Of a DNA stretch of 64,000 bases, positions 1-15,000 are shown one piece after another. Source of the DNA: Plasmopara viticola (lineage: Eukaryota > Oomycota > Peronosporomycetes > Peronosporales > Peronosporaceae); contig MBPM02000121.1 in the NCBI GenBank assembly GCA_001695595.3, forward strand, positions 1 to 64,000, read 5' to 3'. Position numbers and translations under genes: made by a program. Under the pieces are notes generated by a model that saw nothing but the letters and a program-made list of their open reading frames with translations, did no database searches and was not told the DNA's origin. Position 1 is the first letter of the stretch. The number at the start of each line of letters is the position of its first letter.

Positions 1-3000
1 GCTCTATTGCGTCTGCGCACGTCTAGAATAATAGAAAGGACGTATCTATGGCCGTACATCATCTCAGCACTTCAAGAGAGCGAATATTCGCTTAGTTGTG
101 GCTCTATTGCGTCTGCGCACGTCTAGAATGATAGAAAGGACGTATCAATGGCCATACATGATCTCAGCACTTCAAAGGTGCAAATATTCGCTTAGTTGTG
201 GCTCTATTGCGTCTGCGCACGTCTACGTATGGCCGTACATCATCTCAGCACTTCAAGAGCGAATATTCGCTTAGTTGTGGCTCTATTGCGTCTGCGCACG
301 TCTAGATGATAGAAAGGACGTATCTATGGCCGTACATCATCTCAGCACTTCACAAGAGCGAATATTCGCTTAGTTGTGGCTCTATTGCGTCTGCGCACGT
401 CTAGTATGATAGAAAGGACGTATCTATGGCCGTACATCATCTCAGCACTTCAAAGGTGCGAATATTCGCTTAGTTGTGGCTCTATTGCGTCTGCGCACGT
501 CTAGAATGATAGAAAGGACGTATCTATGGCCGTACATCATCTCAGCACTTTACAAGAGCGAATATTCGCTTAGTTGTGGATCTATTGCGTGTGCGCACAT
601 CTTGTATGATAGAAAGGACGTATCTATGGCCGTACATCATCTCATCACTTCAATGGTGCGAATATTCGCTTAGTTGTGGCTCTATTGCGTCTGCGCACGT
701 CTAGAATGATAGAAAGGACGTATCTATGGCCGTACATCATCTCAGCACTTCAAAGAGCGAATATTCGCTTAGTTGTGGCTCTATTGCGTCTGCGCACGTC
801 TAGTAATGATAGAAAGGACGTATCTATGGCCGTACATCATCTCAGCACTTCAAAGGTGCGAATATTCGCTTAGTTGTGGCTCTATTGCGTCTGCGCACGT
901 CTAGAATGATAGAAAGGACGTATCTATGGCCGTACATCATCTCAGCACTTCAAAGAGCGAATATTCGCTTAGTTGTGGCTCTATTGCGTCTGCGCACGTC
1001 TAGTATGATAGAAAGGACGTATCTATGGCCGTACATCATCTCAGCACTTCAAAGGCTATTCGCTTAGTTGTGGCTCTATTGCGTCTGCGCACGTCTAGAA
1101 TGATAGAAAGGACGTATCTATGGCCGTACATCATCTCAGCACTTCAAAGGCGAATATTCGCTTAGTTGTGGCTCTATTGCGTCTGCGCACGTCTAGAATG
1201 ATAGAAAGGACGTATCTATGGCCGTACATCATCTCAGCACTTCAAAGGCGAATATTCGCTTAGTTGTGGCTCTATTGCGTCTGCGCACGTCTAGTATGAT
1301 AGAAAGGACGTATCTATGGCCGTACATCATCTCAGCACTTCAAAGAGCGAATATTCGCTTAGTTGTGGCTCTATTGCGTCTGCGCACGTCTAGAATGATA
1401 GAAAGGACGTATCTATGGCCGTACATCATCTCAGCACTTCAAAGAGCGAATATTCGCTTAGTTGTGGCTCTATTGCGTCTGCGCACGTCTAGTATGATAG
1501 AAAGGACGTATCTATGGCCGTACATCATCTCAGCACTTCAAAGGCGAATATTCGCTTAGTTGTGGCTCTATTGCGTCTGCGCACGTCTAGAATGATAGAA
1601 AGGACGTATCTATGGCCGTACATCATCTCAGCACTTCAAAGAGCGAATATTCGCTTAGTTGTGGCTCTATTGCGTCTGCGCACGTCTAGATGATAGAAAG
1701 GACGTATCTATGGCCGTACATCATCTCAGCACTTCAAAGAGCGAATATTCGCTTAGTTGTGGCTCTATTGCGTCTGCGCACGTCTAGAATGATAGAAAGG
1801 ACGTATCTATGGCCGTACATCATCTCAGCACTTCAAAGAGCGAATATTCGCTTAGTTGTGGCTCTATTGCGTCTGCGCACGTCTAGAATGATAGAAAGGA
1901 CGTATCTATGGCCGTACATCATCTCAGCACTTCAAAGAGCGAATATTCGCTTAGTTGTGGCTCTATTGCGTCTGCGCACGTCTAGAATGATAGAAAGGAC
2001 GTATCTATGGCCGTACATCATCTCAGCACTTCAAAGGCGAATATTCGCTTAGTTGTGGCTCTATTGCGTCTGCGCACGTCTAGAATGATAGAAAGGACGT
2101 ATCTATGGCCGTACATCATCTCAGCACTTCAAAGAGCGAATATTCGCTTAGTTGTGGCTCTATTGCGTCTGCGCACGTCTAGTATGATAGAAAGGACGTA
2201 TCTATGGCCGTACATCATCTCAGCACTTCAAAGAGCGAATATTCGCTTAGTTGTGGCTCTATTGCGTCTGCGCACGTCTAGAATGATAGAAAGGACGTAT
2301 CTATGGCCGTACATCATCTCAGCACTTCAAAGAGCGAATATTCGCTTAGTTGTGGCTCTATTGCGTCTGCGCACGTCTAGAATGATAGAAAGGACGTATC
2401 TATGGCCGTACATCATCTCAGCACTTCAAAGAGCGAATATTCGCTTAGTTGTGGCTCTATTGCGTCTGCGCACGTCTAGATGATAGAAAGGACGTATCTA
2501 TGGCCGTACATCATCTCAGCACTTCAAAGAGCGAATATTCGCTTAGTTGTGGCTCTATTGCGTCTGCGCACGTCTAGTATGATAGAAAGGACGTATCTAT
2601 GGCCGTACATCATCTCAGCACTTCAAAGCGAATATTCGCTTAGTTGTGGCTCTATTGCGTCTGCGCACGTCTAGAATGATAGAAAGGACGTATCTATGGC
2701 CGTACATCATCTCAGCACTTCAAAGGTGCGAATATTCGCTTAGTTGTGGCTCTATTGCGTCTGCGCACGTCTAGAATGATAGAAAGGACGTATCTATGGC
2801 CGTACATCATCTCAGCACTTCAAAGAGCGAATATTCGCTTAGTTGTGGCTCTATTGCGTCTGCGCACGTCTAGTATGATAGAAAGGACGTATCTATGGCC
2901 GTACATCATCTCAGCACTTCAAAGAGCGAATATTCGCTTAGTTGTGGCTCTATTGCGTCTGCGCACGTCTAGAATGATAGAAAGGACGTATCTATGGCCG

Positions 3001-6000
3001 TACATCATCTCAGCACTTCAAAGGCGAATATTCGCTTAGTTGTGGCTCTATTGCGTCTGCGCACGTCTAGATGATAGAAAGGACGTATCTATGGCCGTAC
3101 ATCATCTCAGCACTTCAAAGAGCGAATATTCGCTTAGTTGTGGCTCTATTGCGTCTGCGCACGTCTAGTATGATAGAAAGGACGTATCTATGGCCGTACA
3201 TCATCTCAGCACTTCAAGAGCGAATATTCGCTTAGTTGTGGCTCTATTGCGTCTGCGCACGTCTAGTATGATAGAAAGGACGTATCTATGGCCGTACATC
3301 ATCTCAGCACTTCAAAGAGCGAATATTCGCTTAGTTGTGGCTCTATTGCGTCTGCGCACGTCTAGTATGATAGAAAGGACGTATCTATGGCCGTACATCA
3401 TCTCAGCACTTCAAAGAGCGAATATTCGCTTAGTTGTGGCTCTATTGCGTCTGCGCACGTCTAGAATGATAGAAAGGACGTATCTATGGCCGTACATCAT
3501 CTCAGCACTTCAAAGAGCGAATATTCGCTTAGTTGTGGCTCTATTGCGTCTGCGCACGTCTAGATGATAGAAAGGACGTATCTATGGCCGTACATCATCT
3601 CAGCACTTCAAAGAGCGAATATTCGCTTAGTTGTGGCTCTATTGCGTCTGCGCACGTCTAGTATGATAGAAAGGACGTATCTATGGCCGTACATCATCTC
3701 AGCACTTCAAAGAGCGAATATTCGCTTAGTTGTGGCTCTATTGCGTCTGCGCACGTCTAGAATGATAGAAAGGACGTATCTATGGCCGTACATCATCTCA
3801 GCACTTCAAAGAGCGAATATTCGCTTAGTTGTGGCTCTATTGCGTCTGCGCACGTCTAGTATGATAGAAAGGACGTATCTATGGCCGTACATCATCTCAG
3901 CACTTCAAAGAGCGAATATTCGCTTAGTTGTGGCTCTATTGCGTCTGCGCACGTCTAGAATGATAGAAAGGACGTATCTATGGCCGTACATCATCTCAGC
4001 ACTTCAAAGAGCGAATATTCGCTTAGTTGTGGCTCTATTGCGTCTGCGCACGTCTAGTATGATAGAAAGGACGTATCTATGGCCGTACATCATCTCAGCA
4101 CTTCAAAGAGCGAATATTCGCTTAGTTGTGGCTCTATTGCGTCTGCGCACGTCTAGTATGATAGAAAGGACGTATCTATGGCCGTACATCATCTCAGCAC
4201 TTCAAAGAGCGAATATTCGCTTAGTTGTGGCTCTATTGCGTCTGCGCACGTCTAGAATGATAGAAAGGACGTATCTATGGCCGTACATCATCTCAGCACT
4301 TCAAAGAGCGAATATTCGCTTAGTTGTGGCTCTATTGCGTCTGCGCACGTCTAGAATGATAGAAAGGACGTATCTATGGCCGTACATCATCTCAGCACTT
4401 CAAGAGCGAATATTCGCTTAGTTGTGGCTCTATTGCGTCTGCGCACGTCTAGTATGATAGAAAGGACGTATCTATGGCCGTACATCATCTCAGCACTTCA
4501 AAGAGCGAATATTCGCTTAGTTGTGGCTCTATTGCGTCTGCGCACGTCTAGAATGATAGAAAGGACGTATCTATGGCCGTACATCATCTCAGCACTTCAA
4601 AGAGCGAATATTCGCTTAGTTGTGGCTCTATTGCGTCTGCGCACGTCTAGTATGATAGAAAGGACGTATCTATGGCCGTACATCATCTCAGCACTTCAAA
4701 GAGCGAATATTCGCTTAGTTGTGGCTCTATTGCGTCTGCGCACGTCTAGTATGATAGAAAGGATGTATCTATGGCCGTACATGACCTCAGCACTTCAAGA
4801 GCGAATATTCGCTTAGTTGTGGCTCTATTGCGTCTGCGCACGTCTAGAATGATAGAAAGGACGTATCTATGGCCGTACATCATCTCAGCACTTCAAAGAG
4901 CGAATATTCGCTTAGTTGTGGCTCTATTGCGTCTGCGCACGTCTAGATGATAGAAAGGACGTATCTATGGCCGTACATCATCTCAGCACTTCAAAGAGCG
5001 AATATTCGCTTAGTTGTGGCTCTATTGCGTCTGCGCACGTCTAGAATGATAGAAAGGACGTATCTATGGCCGTACATCATCTCAGCACTTCAAAGAGCGA
5101 ATATTCGCTTAGTTGTGGCTCTATTGCGTCTGCGCACGTCTAGTATGATAGAAAGGACGTATCTATGGCCGTACATCATCTCAGCACTTCAAAGAGCGAA
5201 TATTCGCTTAGTTGTGGCTCTATTGCGTCTGCGCACGTCTAGAATGATAGAAAGGACGTATCTATGGCCGTACATCATCTCAGCACTTCAAAGAGCGAAT
5301 ATTCGCTTAGTTGTGGCTCTATTGCGTCTGCGCACGTCTAGTATGATAGAAAGGACGTATCTATGGCCGTACATCATCTCAGCACTTCAAAGAGCGAATA
5401 TTCGCTTAGTTGTGGCTCTATTGCGTCTGCGCACGTCTAGAATGATAGAAAGGACGTATCTATGGCCGTACATCATCTCAGCACTTCAAAGAGCGAATAT
5501 TCGCTTAGTTGTGGCTCTATTGCGTCTGCGCACGTCTAGAATGATAGAAAGGACGTATCTATGGCCGTACATCATCTCAGCACTTCAAAGGTGCGAATAT
5601 TCGCTTAGTTGTGGCTCTATTGCGTCTGCGCACGTCTAGTATGATAGAAAGGACTCATGTATGGTCGTACATCATCTCAGCACTTCAAAGAGCGAATATT
5701 CGCTTAGTTGTGGCTCTATTGCGTCTGCGCACGTCTAGTATGATAGAAAGGACGTATCTATGGCCGTACATCATCTCAGCACTTCAAAGAGCGAATATTC
5801 GCTTAGTTGTGGCTCTATTGCGTCTGCGCACGTCTAGTATGATAGAAAGGACGTATCTATGGCCGTACATCATCTCAGCACTTCAAAGAGCGAATATTCG
5901 CTTAGTTGTGGCTCTATTGCGTCTGCGCACGTCTAGTATGATAGAAAGGACGTATCTATGGCCGTACATCATCTCAGCACTTCAAAGAGCGAATATTCGC

Positions 6001-9000
6001 TTAGTTGTGGCTCTATTGCGTCTGCGCACGTCTAGTATGATAGAAAGGACGTATCTATGGCCGTACATCATCTCAGCACTTCAAAGAGCGAATATTCGCT
6101 TAGTTGTGGCTCTATTGCGTCTGCGCACGTCTAGTATGATAGAAAGGACGTATCTATGGCCGTACATCATCTCAGCACTTCAAAGGCGAATATTCGCTTA
6201 GTTGTGGCTCTATTGCGTCTGCGCACGTCTAGAATGATAGAAAGGACGTATCTATGGCCGTACATCATCTCAGCACTTCAAAGAGCGAATATTCGCTTAG
6301 TTGTGGCTCTATTGCGTCTGCGCACGTCTAGAATGATAGAAAGGACGTATCTATGGCCGTACATCATCTCAGCACTTCAAAGAGCGAATATTCGCTTAGT
6401 TGTGGCTCTATTGCGTCTGCGCACGTCTAGTGATAGAAAGGACGTATCTATGGCCGTACATCATCTCAGCACTTCAAAGCGAATATTCGCTTAGTTGTGG
6501 CTCTATTGCGTCTGCGCACGTCTAGAATGATAGAAAGGACGTATCTATGGCCGTACATCATCTCAGCACTTCAAAGAGCGAATATTCGCTTAGTTGTGGC
6601 TCTATTGCGTCTGCGCACGTCTAGTATGATAGAAAGGACGTATCTATGGCCGTACATCATCTCAGCACTTCAAAGAGCGAATATTCGCTTAGTTGTGGCT
6701 CTATTGCGTCTGCGCACGTCTAGTATGATAGAAAGGACGTATCTATGGCCGTACATCATCTCAGCACTTCAAAGAGCGAATATTCGCTTAGTTGTGGCTC
6801 TATTGCGTCTGCGCACGTCTAGTATGATAGAAAGGACGTATCTATGGCCGTACATCATCTCAGCACTTCAAAGAGCGAATATTCGCTTAGTTGTGGCTCT
6901 ATTGCGTCTGCGCACGTCTAGTATGATAGAAAGGACGTATCTATGGCCGTACATCATCTCAGCACTTCAAAGAGCGAATATTCGCTTAGTTGTGGCTCTA
7001 TTGCGTCTGCGCACGTCTAGTATGATAGAAAGGACGTATCTATGGCCGTACATCATCTCAGCACTTCAAAGAGCGAATATTCGCTTAGTTGTGGCTCTAT
7101 TGCGTCTGCGCACGTCTAGTATGATAGAAAGGACGTATCTATGGCCGTACATCATCTCAGCACTTCAAAGAGCGAATATTCGCTTAGTTGTGGCTCTATT
7201 GCGTCTGCGCACGTCTAGAATGATAGAAAGGACGTATCTATGGCCGTACATCATCTCAGCACTTCAAAGAGCGAATATTCGCTTAGTTGTGGCTCTATTG
7301 CGTCTGCGCACGTCTAGTATGATAGAAAGGACGTATCTATGGCCGTACATCATCTCAGCACTTCAAAGAGCGAATATTCGCTTAGTTGTGGCTCTATTGC
7401 GTCTGCGCACGTCTAGAATGATAGAAAGGACGTATCTATGGCCGTACATCATCTCAGCACTTCAAAGGCGAATATTCGCTTAGTTGTGGCTCTATTGCGT
7501 CTGCGCACGTCTAGAATGATAGAAAGGACGTATCTATGGCCGTACATCATCTCAGCACTTCAAAGAGCGAATATTCGCTTAGTTGTGGCTCTATTGCGTC
7601 TGCGCACGTCTAGTATGATAGAAAGGACGTATCTATGGCCGTACATCATCTCAGCACTTCAAAGAGCGAATATTCGCTTAGTTGTGGCTCTATTGCGTCT
7701 GCGCACGTCTAGTATGATAGAAAGGACGTATCTATGGCCGTACATCATCTCAGCACTTCAAAGAGCGAATATTCGCTTAGTTGTGGCTCTATTGCGTCTG
7801 CGCACGTCTAGTATGATAGAAAGGACGTATCTATGGCCGTACATCATCTCAGCACTTCAAAGAGCGAATATTCGCTTAGTTGTGGCTCTATTGCGTCTGC
7901 GCACGTCTAGATGATAGAAAGGACGTATCTATGGCCGTACATCATCTCAGCACTTCAAAGAGCGAATATTCGCTTAGTTGTGGCTCTATTGCGTCTGCGC
8001 ACGTCTAGAATGATAGAAAGGACGTATCTATGGCCGTACATCATCTCAGCACTTCAAAGAGCGAATATTCGCTTAGTTGTGGCTCTATTGCGTCTGCGCA
8101 CGTCTAGTATGATAGAAAGGACGTATCTATGGCCGTACATCATCTCAGCACTTCAAAGAGCGAATATTCGCTTAGTTGTGGCTCTATTGCGTCTGCGCAC
8201 GTCTAGTATGATAGAAAGGACGTATCTATGGCCGTACATCATCTCAGCACTTCAAAGAGCGAATATTCGCTTAGTTGTGGCTCTATTGCGTCTGCGCACG
8301 TCTAGAATGATAGAAAGGACGTATCTATGGCCGTACATCATCTCAGCACTTCAAAGGCGAATATTCGCTTAGTTGTGGCTCTATTGCGTCTGCGCACGTC
8401 TAGTATGATAGAAAGGACGTATCTATGGCCGTACATCATCTCAGCACTTCAAAGAGCGAATATTCGCTTAGTTGTGGCTCTATTGCGTCTGCGCACGTCT
8501 AGTAATGATAGAAAGGACGTATCTATGGCCGTACATCATCTCAGCACTTCAAAGAGCGAATATTCGCTTAGTTGTGGCTCTATTGCGTCTGCGCACGTCT
8601 AGATGATAGAAAGGACGTATCTATGGCCGTACATCATCTCAGCACTTCAAAGAGCGAATATTCGCTTAGTTGTGGCTCTATTGCGTCTGCGCACGTCTAG
8701 AATGATAGAAAGGACGTATCTATGGCCGTACATCATCTCAGCACTTCAAAGGCGAATATTCGCTTAGTTGTGGCTCTATTGCGTCTGCGCACGTCTAGTA
8801 TGATAGAAAGGACGTATCTATGGCCGTACATCATCTCAGCACTTCAAAGAGCGAATATTCGCTTAGTTGTGGCTCTATTGCGTCTGCGCACGTCTAGTAT
8901 GATAGAAAGGACGTATCTATGGCCGTACATCATCTCAGCACTTCAAAGAGCGAATATTCGCTTAGTTGTGGCTCTATTGCGTCTGCGCACGTCTAGAATG

Positions 9001-12000
9001 ATAGAAAGGACGTATCTATGGCCGTACATCATCTCAGCACTTCAAAGAGCGAATATTCGCTTAGTTGTGGCTCTATTGCGTCTGCGCACGTCTAGTATGA
9101 TAGAAAGGACGTATCTATGGCCGTACATCATCTCAGCACTTCAAAGAGCGAATATTCGCTTAGTTGTGGCTCTATTGCGTCTGCGCACGTCTAGTATGAT
9201 AGAAAGGACGTATCTATGGCCGTACATCATCTCAGCACTTCAAAGAGCGAATATTCGCTTAGTTGTGGCTCTATTGCGTCTGCGCACGTCTAGAATGATA
9301 GAAAGGACGTATCTATGGCCGTACATCATCTCAGCACTTCAAAGAGCGAATATTCGCTTAGTTGTGGCTCTATTGCGTCTGCGCACGTCTAGAATGATAG
9401 AAAGGACGTATCTATGGCCGTACATCATCTCAGCACTTCAAAGAGCGAATATTCGCTTAGTTGTGGCTCTATTGCGTCTGCGCACGTCTAGATGATAGAA
9501 AGGACGTATCTATGGCCGTACATCATCTCAGCACTTCAAAGAGCGAATATTCGCTTAGTTGTGGCTCTATTGCGTCTGCGCACGTCTAGATGATAGAAAG
9601 GACGTATCTATGGCCGTACATCATCTCAGCACTTCAAAGAGCGAATATTCGCTTAGTTGTGGCTCTATTGCGTCTGCGCACGTCTAGTATGATAGAAAGG
9701 ACGTATCTATGGCCGTACATCATCTCAGCACTTCAAAGAGCGAATATTCGCTTAGTTGTGGCTCTATTGCGTCTGCGCACGTCTAGAATGATAGAAAGGA
9801 CGTATCTATGGCCGTACATCATCTCAGCACTTCAAAGAGCGAATATTCGCTTAGTTGTGGCTCTATTGCGTCTGCGCACGTCTAGATGATAGAAAGGACG
9901 TATCTATGGCCGTACATCATCTCAGCACTTCAAAGAGCGAATATTCGCTTAGTTGTGGCTCTATTGCGTCTGCGCACGTCTAATGATAGAAAGGACGTAT
10001 CTATGGCCGTACATCATCTCAGCACTTCAAAGAGCGAATATTCGCTTAGTTGTGGCTCTATTGCGTCTGCGCACGTCTAGAATGATAGAAAGGACGTATC
10101 TATGGCCGTACATCATCTCAGCACTTCAAAGAGCGAATATTCGCTTAGTTGTGGCTCTATTGCGTCTGCGCACGTCTAGTATGATAGAAAGGACGTATCT
10201 ATGGCCGTACATCATCTCAGCACTTCAAAGAGCGAATATTCGCTTAGTTGTGGCTCTATTGCGTCTGCGCACGTCTAGTATGATAGAAAGGACGTATCTA
10301 TGGCCGTACATCATCTCAGCACTTCAAAGAGCGAATATTCGCTTAGTTGTGGCTCTATTGCGTCTGCGCACGTCTAGTATGATAGAAAGGACGTATCTAT
10401 GGCCGTACATCATCTCAGCACTTCAAAGAGCGAATATTCGCTTAGTTGTGGCTCTATTGCGTCTGCGCACGTCTAGTAATGATAGAAAGGACGTATCTAT
10501 GGCCGTACATCATCTCAGCACTTCAAAGAGCGAATATTCGCTTAGTTGTGGCTCTATTGCGTCTGCGCACGTCTAGTATGATAGAAAGGACGTATCTATG
10601 GCCGTACATCATCTCAGCACTTCAAAGAGCGAATATTCGCTTAGTTGTGGCTCTATTGCGTCTGCGCACGTCTAGAATGATAGAAAGGACGTATCTATGG
10701 CCGTACATCATCTCAGCACTTCAAAGAGCGAATATTCGCTTAGTTGTGGCTCTATTGCGTCTGCGCACGTCTAGTATGATAGAAAGGACGTATCTATGGC
10801 CGTACATCATCTCAGCACTTCAAAGAGCGAATATTCGCTTAGTTGTGGCTCTATTGCGTCTGCGCACGTCTAGATGATAGAAAGGACGTATCTATGGCCG
10901 TACATCATCTCAGCACTTCAAAGAGCGAATATTCGCTTAGTTGTGGCTCTATTGCGTCTGCGCACGTCTAGAATGATAGAAAGGACGTATCTATGGCCGT
11001 ACATCATCTCAGCACTTCAAAGAGCGAATATTCGCTTAGTTGTGGCTCTATTGCGTCTGCGCACGTCTAGAATGATAGAAAGGACGTATCTATGGCCGTA
11101 CATCATCTCAGCACTTCAAAGAGCGAATATTCGCTTAGTTGTGGCTCTATTGCGTCTGCGCACGTCTAGAATGATAGAAAGGACGTATCTATGGCCGTAC
11201 ATCATCTCAGCACTTCAAAGAGCGAATATTCGCTTAGTTGTGGCTCTATTGCGTCTGCGCACGTCTAGTATGATAGAAAGGACGTATCTATGGCCGTACA
11301 TCATCTCAGCACTTCAAAGAGCGAATATTCGCTTAGTTGTGGCTCTATTGCGTCTGCGCACGTCTAGTATGATAGAAAGGACGTATCTATGGCCGTACAT
11401 CATCTCAGCACTTCAAAGAGCGAATATTCGCTTAGTTGTGGCTCTATTGCGTCTGCGCACGTCTAGAATGATAGAAAGGACGTATCTATGGCCGTACATC
11501 ATCTCAGCACTTCAAAGAGCGAATATTCGCTTAGTTGTGGCTCTATTGCGTCTGCGCACGTCTAGTATGATAGAAAGGACGTATCTATGGCCGTACATCA
11601 TCTCAGCACTTCAAAGAGCGAATATTCGCTTAGTTGTGGCTCTATTGCGTCTGCGCACGTCTAGAATGATAGAAAGGACGTATCTATGGCCGTACATCAT
11701 CTCAGCACTTCAAAGAGCGAATATTCGCTTAGTTGTGGCTCTATTGCGTCTGCGCACGTCTAGTATGATAGAAAGGACGTATCTATGGCCGTACATCATC
11801 TCAGCACTTCAAAGAGCGAATATTCGCTTAGTTGTGGCTCTATTGCGTCTGCGCACGTCTAGTATGATAGAAAGGACGTATCTATGGCCGTACATCATCT
11901 CAGCACTTCAAAGAGCGAATATTCGCTTAGTTGTGGCTCTATTGCGTCTGCGCACGTCTAGTATGATAGAAAGGACGTATCTATGGCCGTACATCATCTC

Positions 12001-15000
12001 AGCACTTCAAAGAGCGAATATTCGCTTAGTTGTGGCTCTATTGCGTCTGCGCACGTCTAGAATGATAGAAAGGACGTATCTATGGCCGTACATCATCTCA
12101 GCACTTCAAAGAGCGAATATTCGCTTAGTTGTGGCTCTATTGCGTCTGCGCACGTCTAGAATGATAGAAAGGACGTATCTATGGCCGTACATCATCTCAG
12201 CACTTCAAAGAGCGAATATTCGCTTAGTTGTGGCTCTATTGCGTCTGCGCACGTCTAGATGATAGAAAGGACGTATCTATGGCCGTACATCATCTCAGCA
12301 CTTCAAAGAGCGAATATTCGCTTAGTTGTGGCTCTATTGCGTCTGCGCACGTCTAGATGATAGAAAGGACGTATCTATGGCCGTACATCATCTCAGCACT
12401 TCAAAGAGCGAATATTCGCTTAGTTGTGGCTCTATTGCGTCTGCGCACGTCTAGAATGATAGAAAGGACGTATCTATGGCCGTACATCATCTCAGCACTT
12501 CAAAGAGCGAATATTCGCTTAGTTGTGGCTCTATTGCGTCTGCGCACGTCTAGAATGATAGAAAGGACGTATCTATGGCCGTACATCATCTCAGCACTTC
12601 AAAGAGCGAATATTCGCTTAGTTGTGGCTCTATTGCGTCTGCGCACGTCTAGAATGATAGAAAGGACGTATCTATGGCCGTACATCATCTCAGCACTTCA
12701 AAGAGCGAATATTCGCTTAGTTGTGGCTCTATTGCGTCTGCGCACGTCTAGAATGATAGAAAGGACGTATCTATGGCCGTACATCATCTCAGCACTTCAA
12801 AGAGCGAATATTCGCTTAGTTGTGGCTCTATTGCGTCTGCGCACGTCTAGAATGAAAACGTATCTATGGCCGTACATCATCTCAGCACTTCAAAGAGCGA
12901 ATATTCGCTTAGTTGTGGCTCTATTGCGTCTGCGCACGTCTAGTATGATAGAAAGGACGTATCTATGGCCGTACATCATCTCAGCACTTCAAAGAGCGAA
13001 TATTCGCTTAGTTGTGGCTCTATTGCGTCTGCGCACGTCTAGAATGATAGAAAGGACGTATCTATGGCCGTACATCATCTCAGCACTTCAAAGAGCGAAT
13101 ATTCGCTTAGTTGTGGCTCTATTGCGTCTGCGCACGTCTAGAATGATAGAAAGGACGTATCTATGGCCGTACATCATCTCAGCACTTCAAAGAGCGAATA
13201 TTCGCTTAGTTGTGGCTCTATTGCGTCTGCGCACGTCTAGATGATAGAAAGGACGTATCTATGGCCGTACATCATCTCAGCACTTCAAAGAGCGAATATT
13301 CGCTTAGTTGTGGCTCTATTGCGTCTGCGCACGTCTAGTATGATAGAAAGGACGTATCTATGGCCGTACATCATCTCAGCACTTCAAAGAGCGAATATTC
13401 GCTTAGTTGTGGCTCTATTGCGTCTGCGCACGTCTAGTATGATAGAAAGGACGTATCTATGGCCGTACATCATCTCAGCACTTCAAAGAGCGAATATTCG
13501 CTTAGTTGTGGCTCTATTGCGTCTGCGCACGTCTAGAATGATAGAAAGGACGTATCTATGGCCGTACATCATCTCAGCACTTCAAAGAGCGAATATTCGC
13601 TTAGTTGTGGCTCTATTGCGTCTGCGCACGTCTAGATGATAGAAAGGACGTATCTATGGCCGTACATCATCTCAGCACTTCAAAGAGCGAATATTCGCTT
13701 AGTTGTGGCTCTATTGCGTCTGCGCACGTCTAGTATGATAGAAAGGACGTATCTATGGCCGTACATCATCTCAGCACTTCAAAGAGCGAATATTCGCTTA
13801 GTTGTGGCTCTATTGCGTCTGCGCACGTCTAGATGATAGAAAGGACGTATCTATGGCCGTACATCATCTCAGCACTTCAAAGAGCGAATATTCGCTTAGT
13901 TGTGGCTCTATTGCGTCTGCGCACGTCTAGAATGATAGAAAGGACGTATCTATGGCCGTACATCATCTCAGCACTTCAAAGAGCGAATATTCGCTTAGTT
14001 GTGGCTCTATTGCGTCTGCGCACGTCTAGAATGATAGAAAGGACGTATCTATGGCCGTACATCATCTCAGCACTTCAAAGAGCGAATATTCGCTTAGTTG
14101 TGGCTCTATTGCGTCTGCGCACGTCTAGAATGATAGAAAGGACGTATCTATGGCCGTACATCATCTCAGCACTTCAAAGAGCGAATATTCGCTTAGTTGT
14201 GGCTCTATTGCGTCTGCGCACGTCTAGAATGATAGAAAGGACGTATCTATGGCCGTACATCATCTCAGCACTTCAAAGAGCGAATATTCGCTTAGTTGTG
14301 GCTCTATTGCGTCTGCGCACGTCTAGTATGATAGAAAGGACGTATCTATGGCCGTACATCATCTCAGCACTTCAAAGAGCGAATATTCGCTTAGTTGTGG
14401 CTCTATTGCGTCTGCGCACGTCTAGAATGATAGAAAGGACGTATCTATGGCCGTACATCATCTCAGCACTTCAAAGAGCGAATATTCGCTTAGTTGTGGC
14501 TCTATTGCGTCTGCGCACGTCTAGAATGATAGAAAGGACGTATCTATGGCCGTACATCATCTCAGCACTTCAAAGAGCGAATATTCGCTTAGTTGTGGCT
14601 CTATTGCGTCTGCGCACGTCTAGTATGATAGAAAGGACGTATCTATGGCCGTACATCATCTCAGCACTTCAAAGCGAATATTCGCTTAGTTGTGGCTCTA
14701 TTGCGTCTGCGCACGTCTAGAATGATAGAAAGGACGTATCTATGGCCGTACATCATCTCAGCACTTCAAAGAGCGAATATTCGCTTAGTTGTGGCTCTAT
14801 TGCGTCTGCGCACGTCTAGTATGATAGAAAGGACGTATCTATGGCCGTACATCATCTCAGCACTTCAAAGAGCGAATATTCGCTTAGTTGTGGCTCTATT
14901 GCGTCTGCGCACGTCTAGAATGATAGAAAGGACGTATCTATGGCCGTACATCATCTCAGCACTTCAAAGAGCGAATATTCGCTTAGTTGTGGCTCTATTG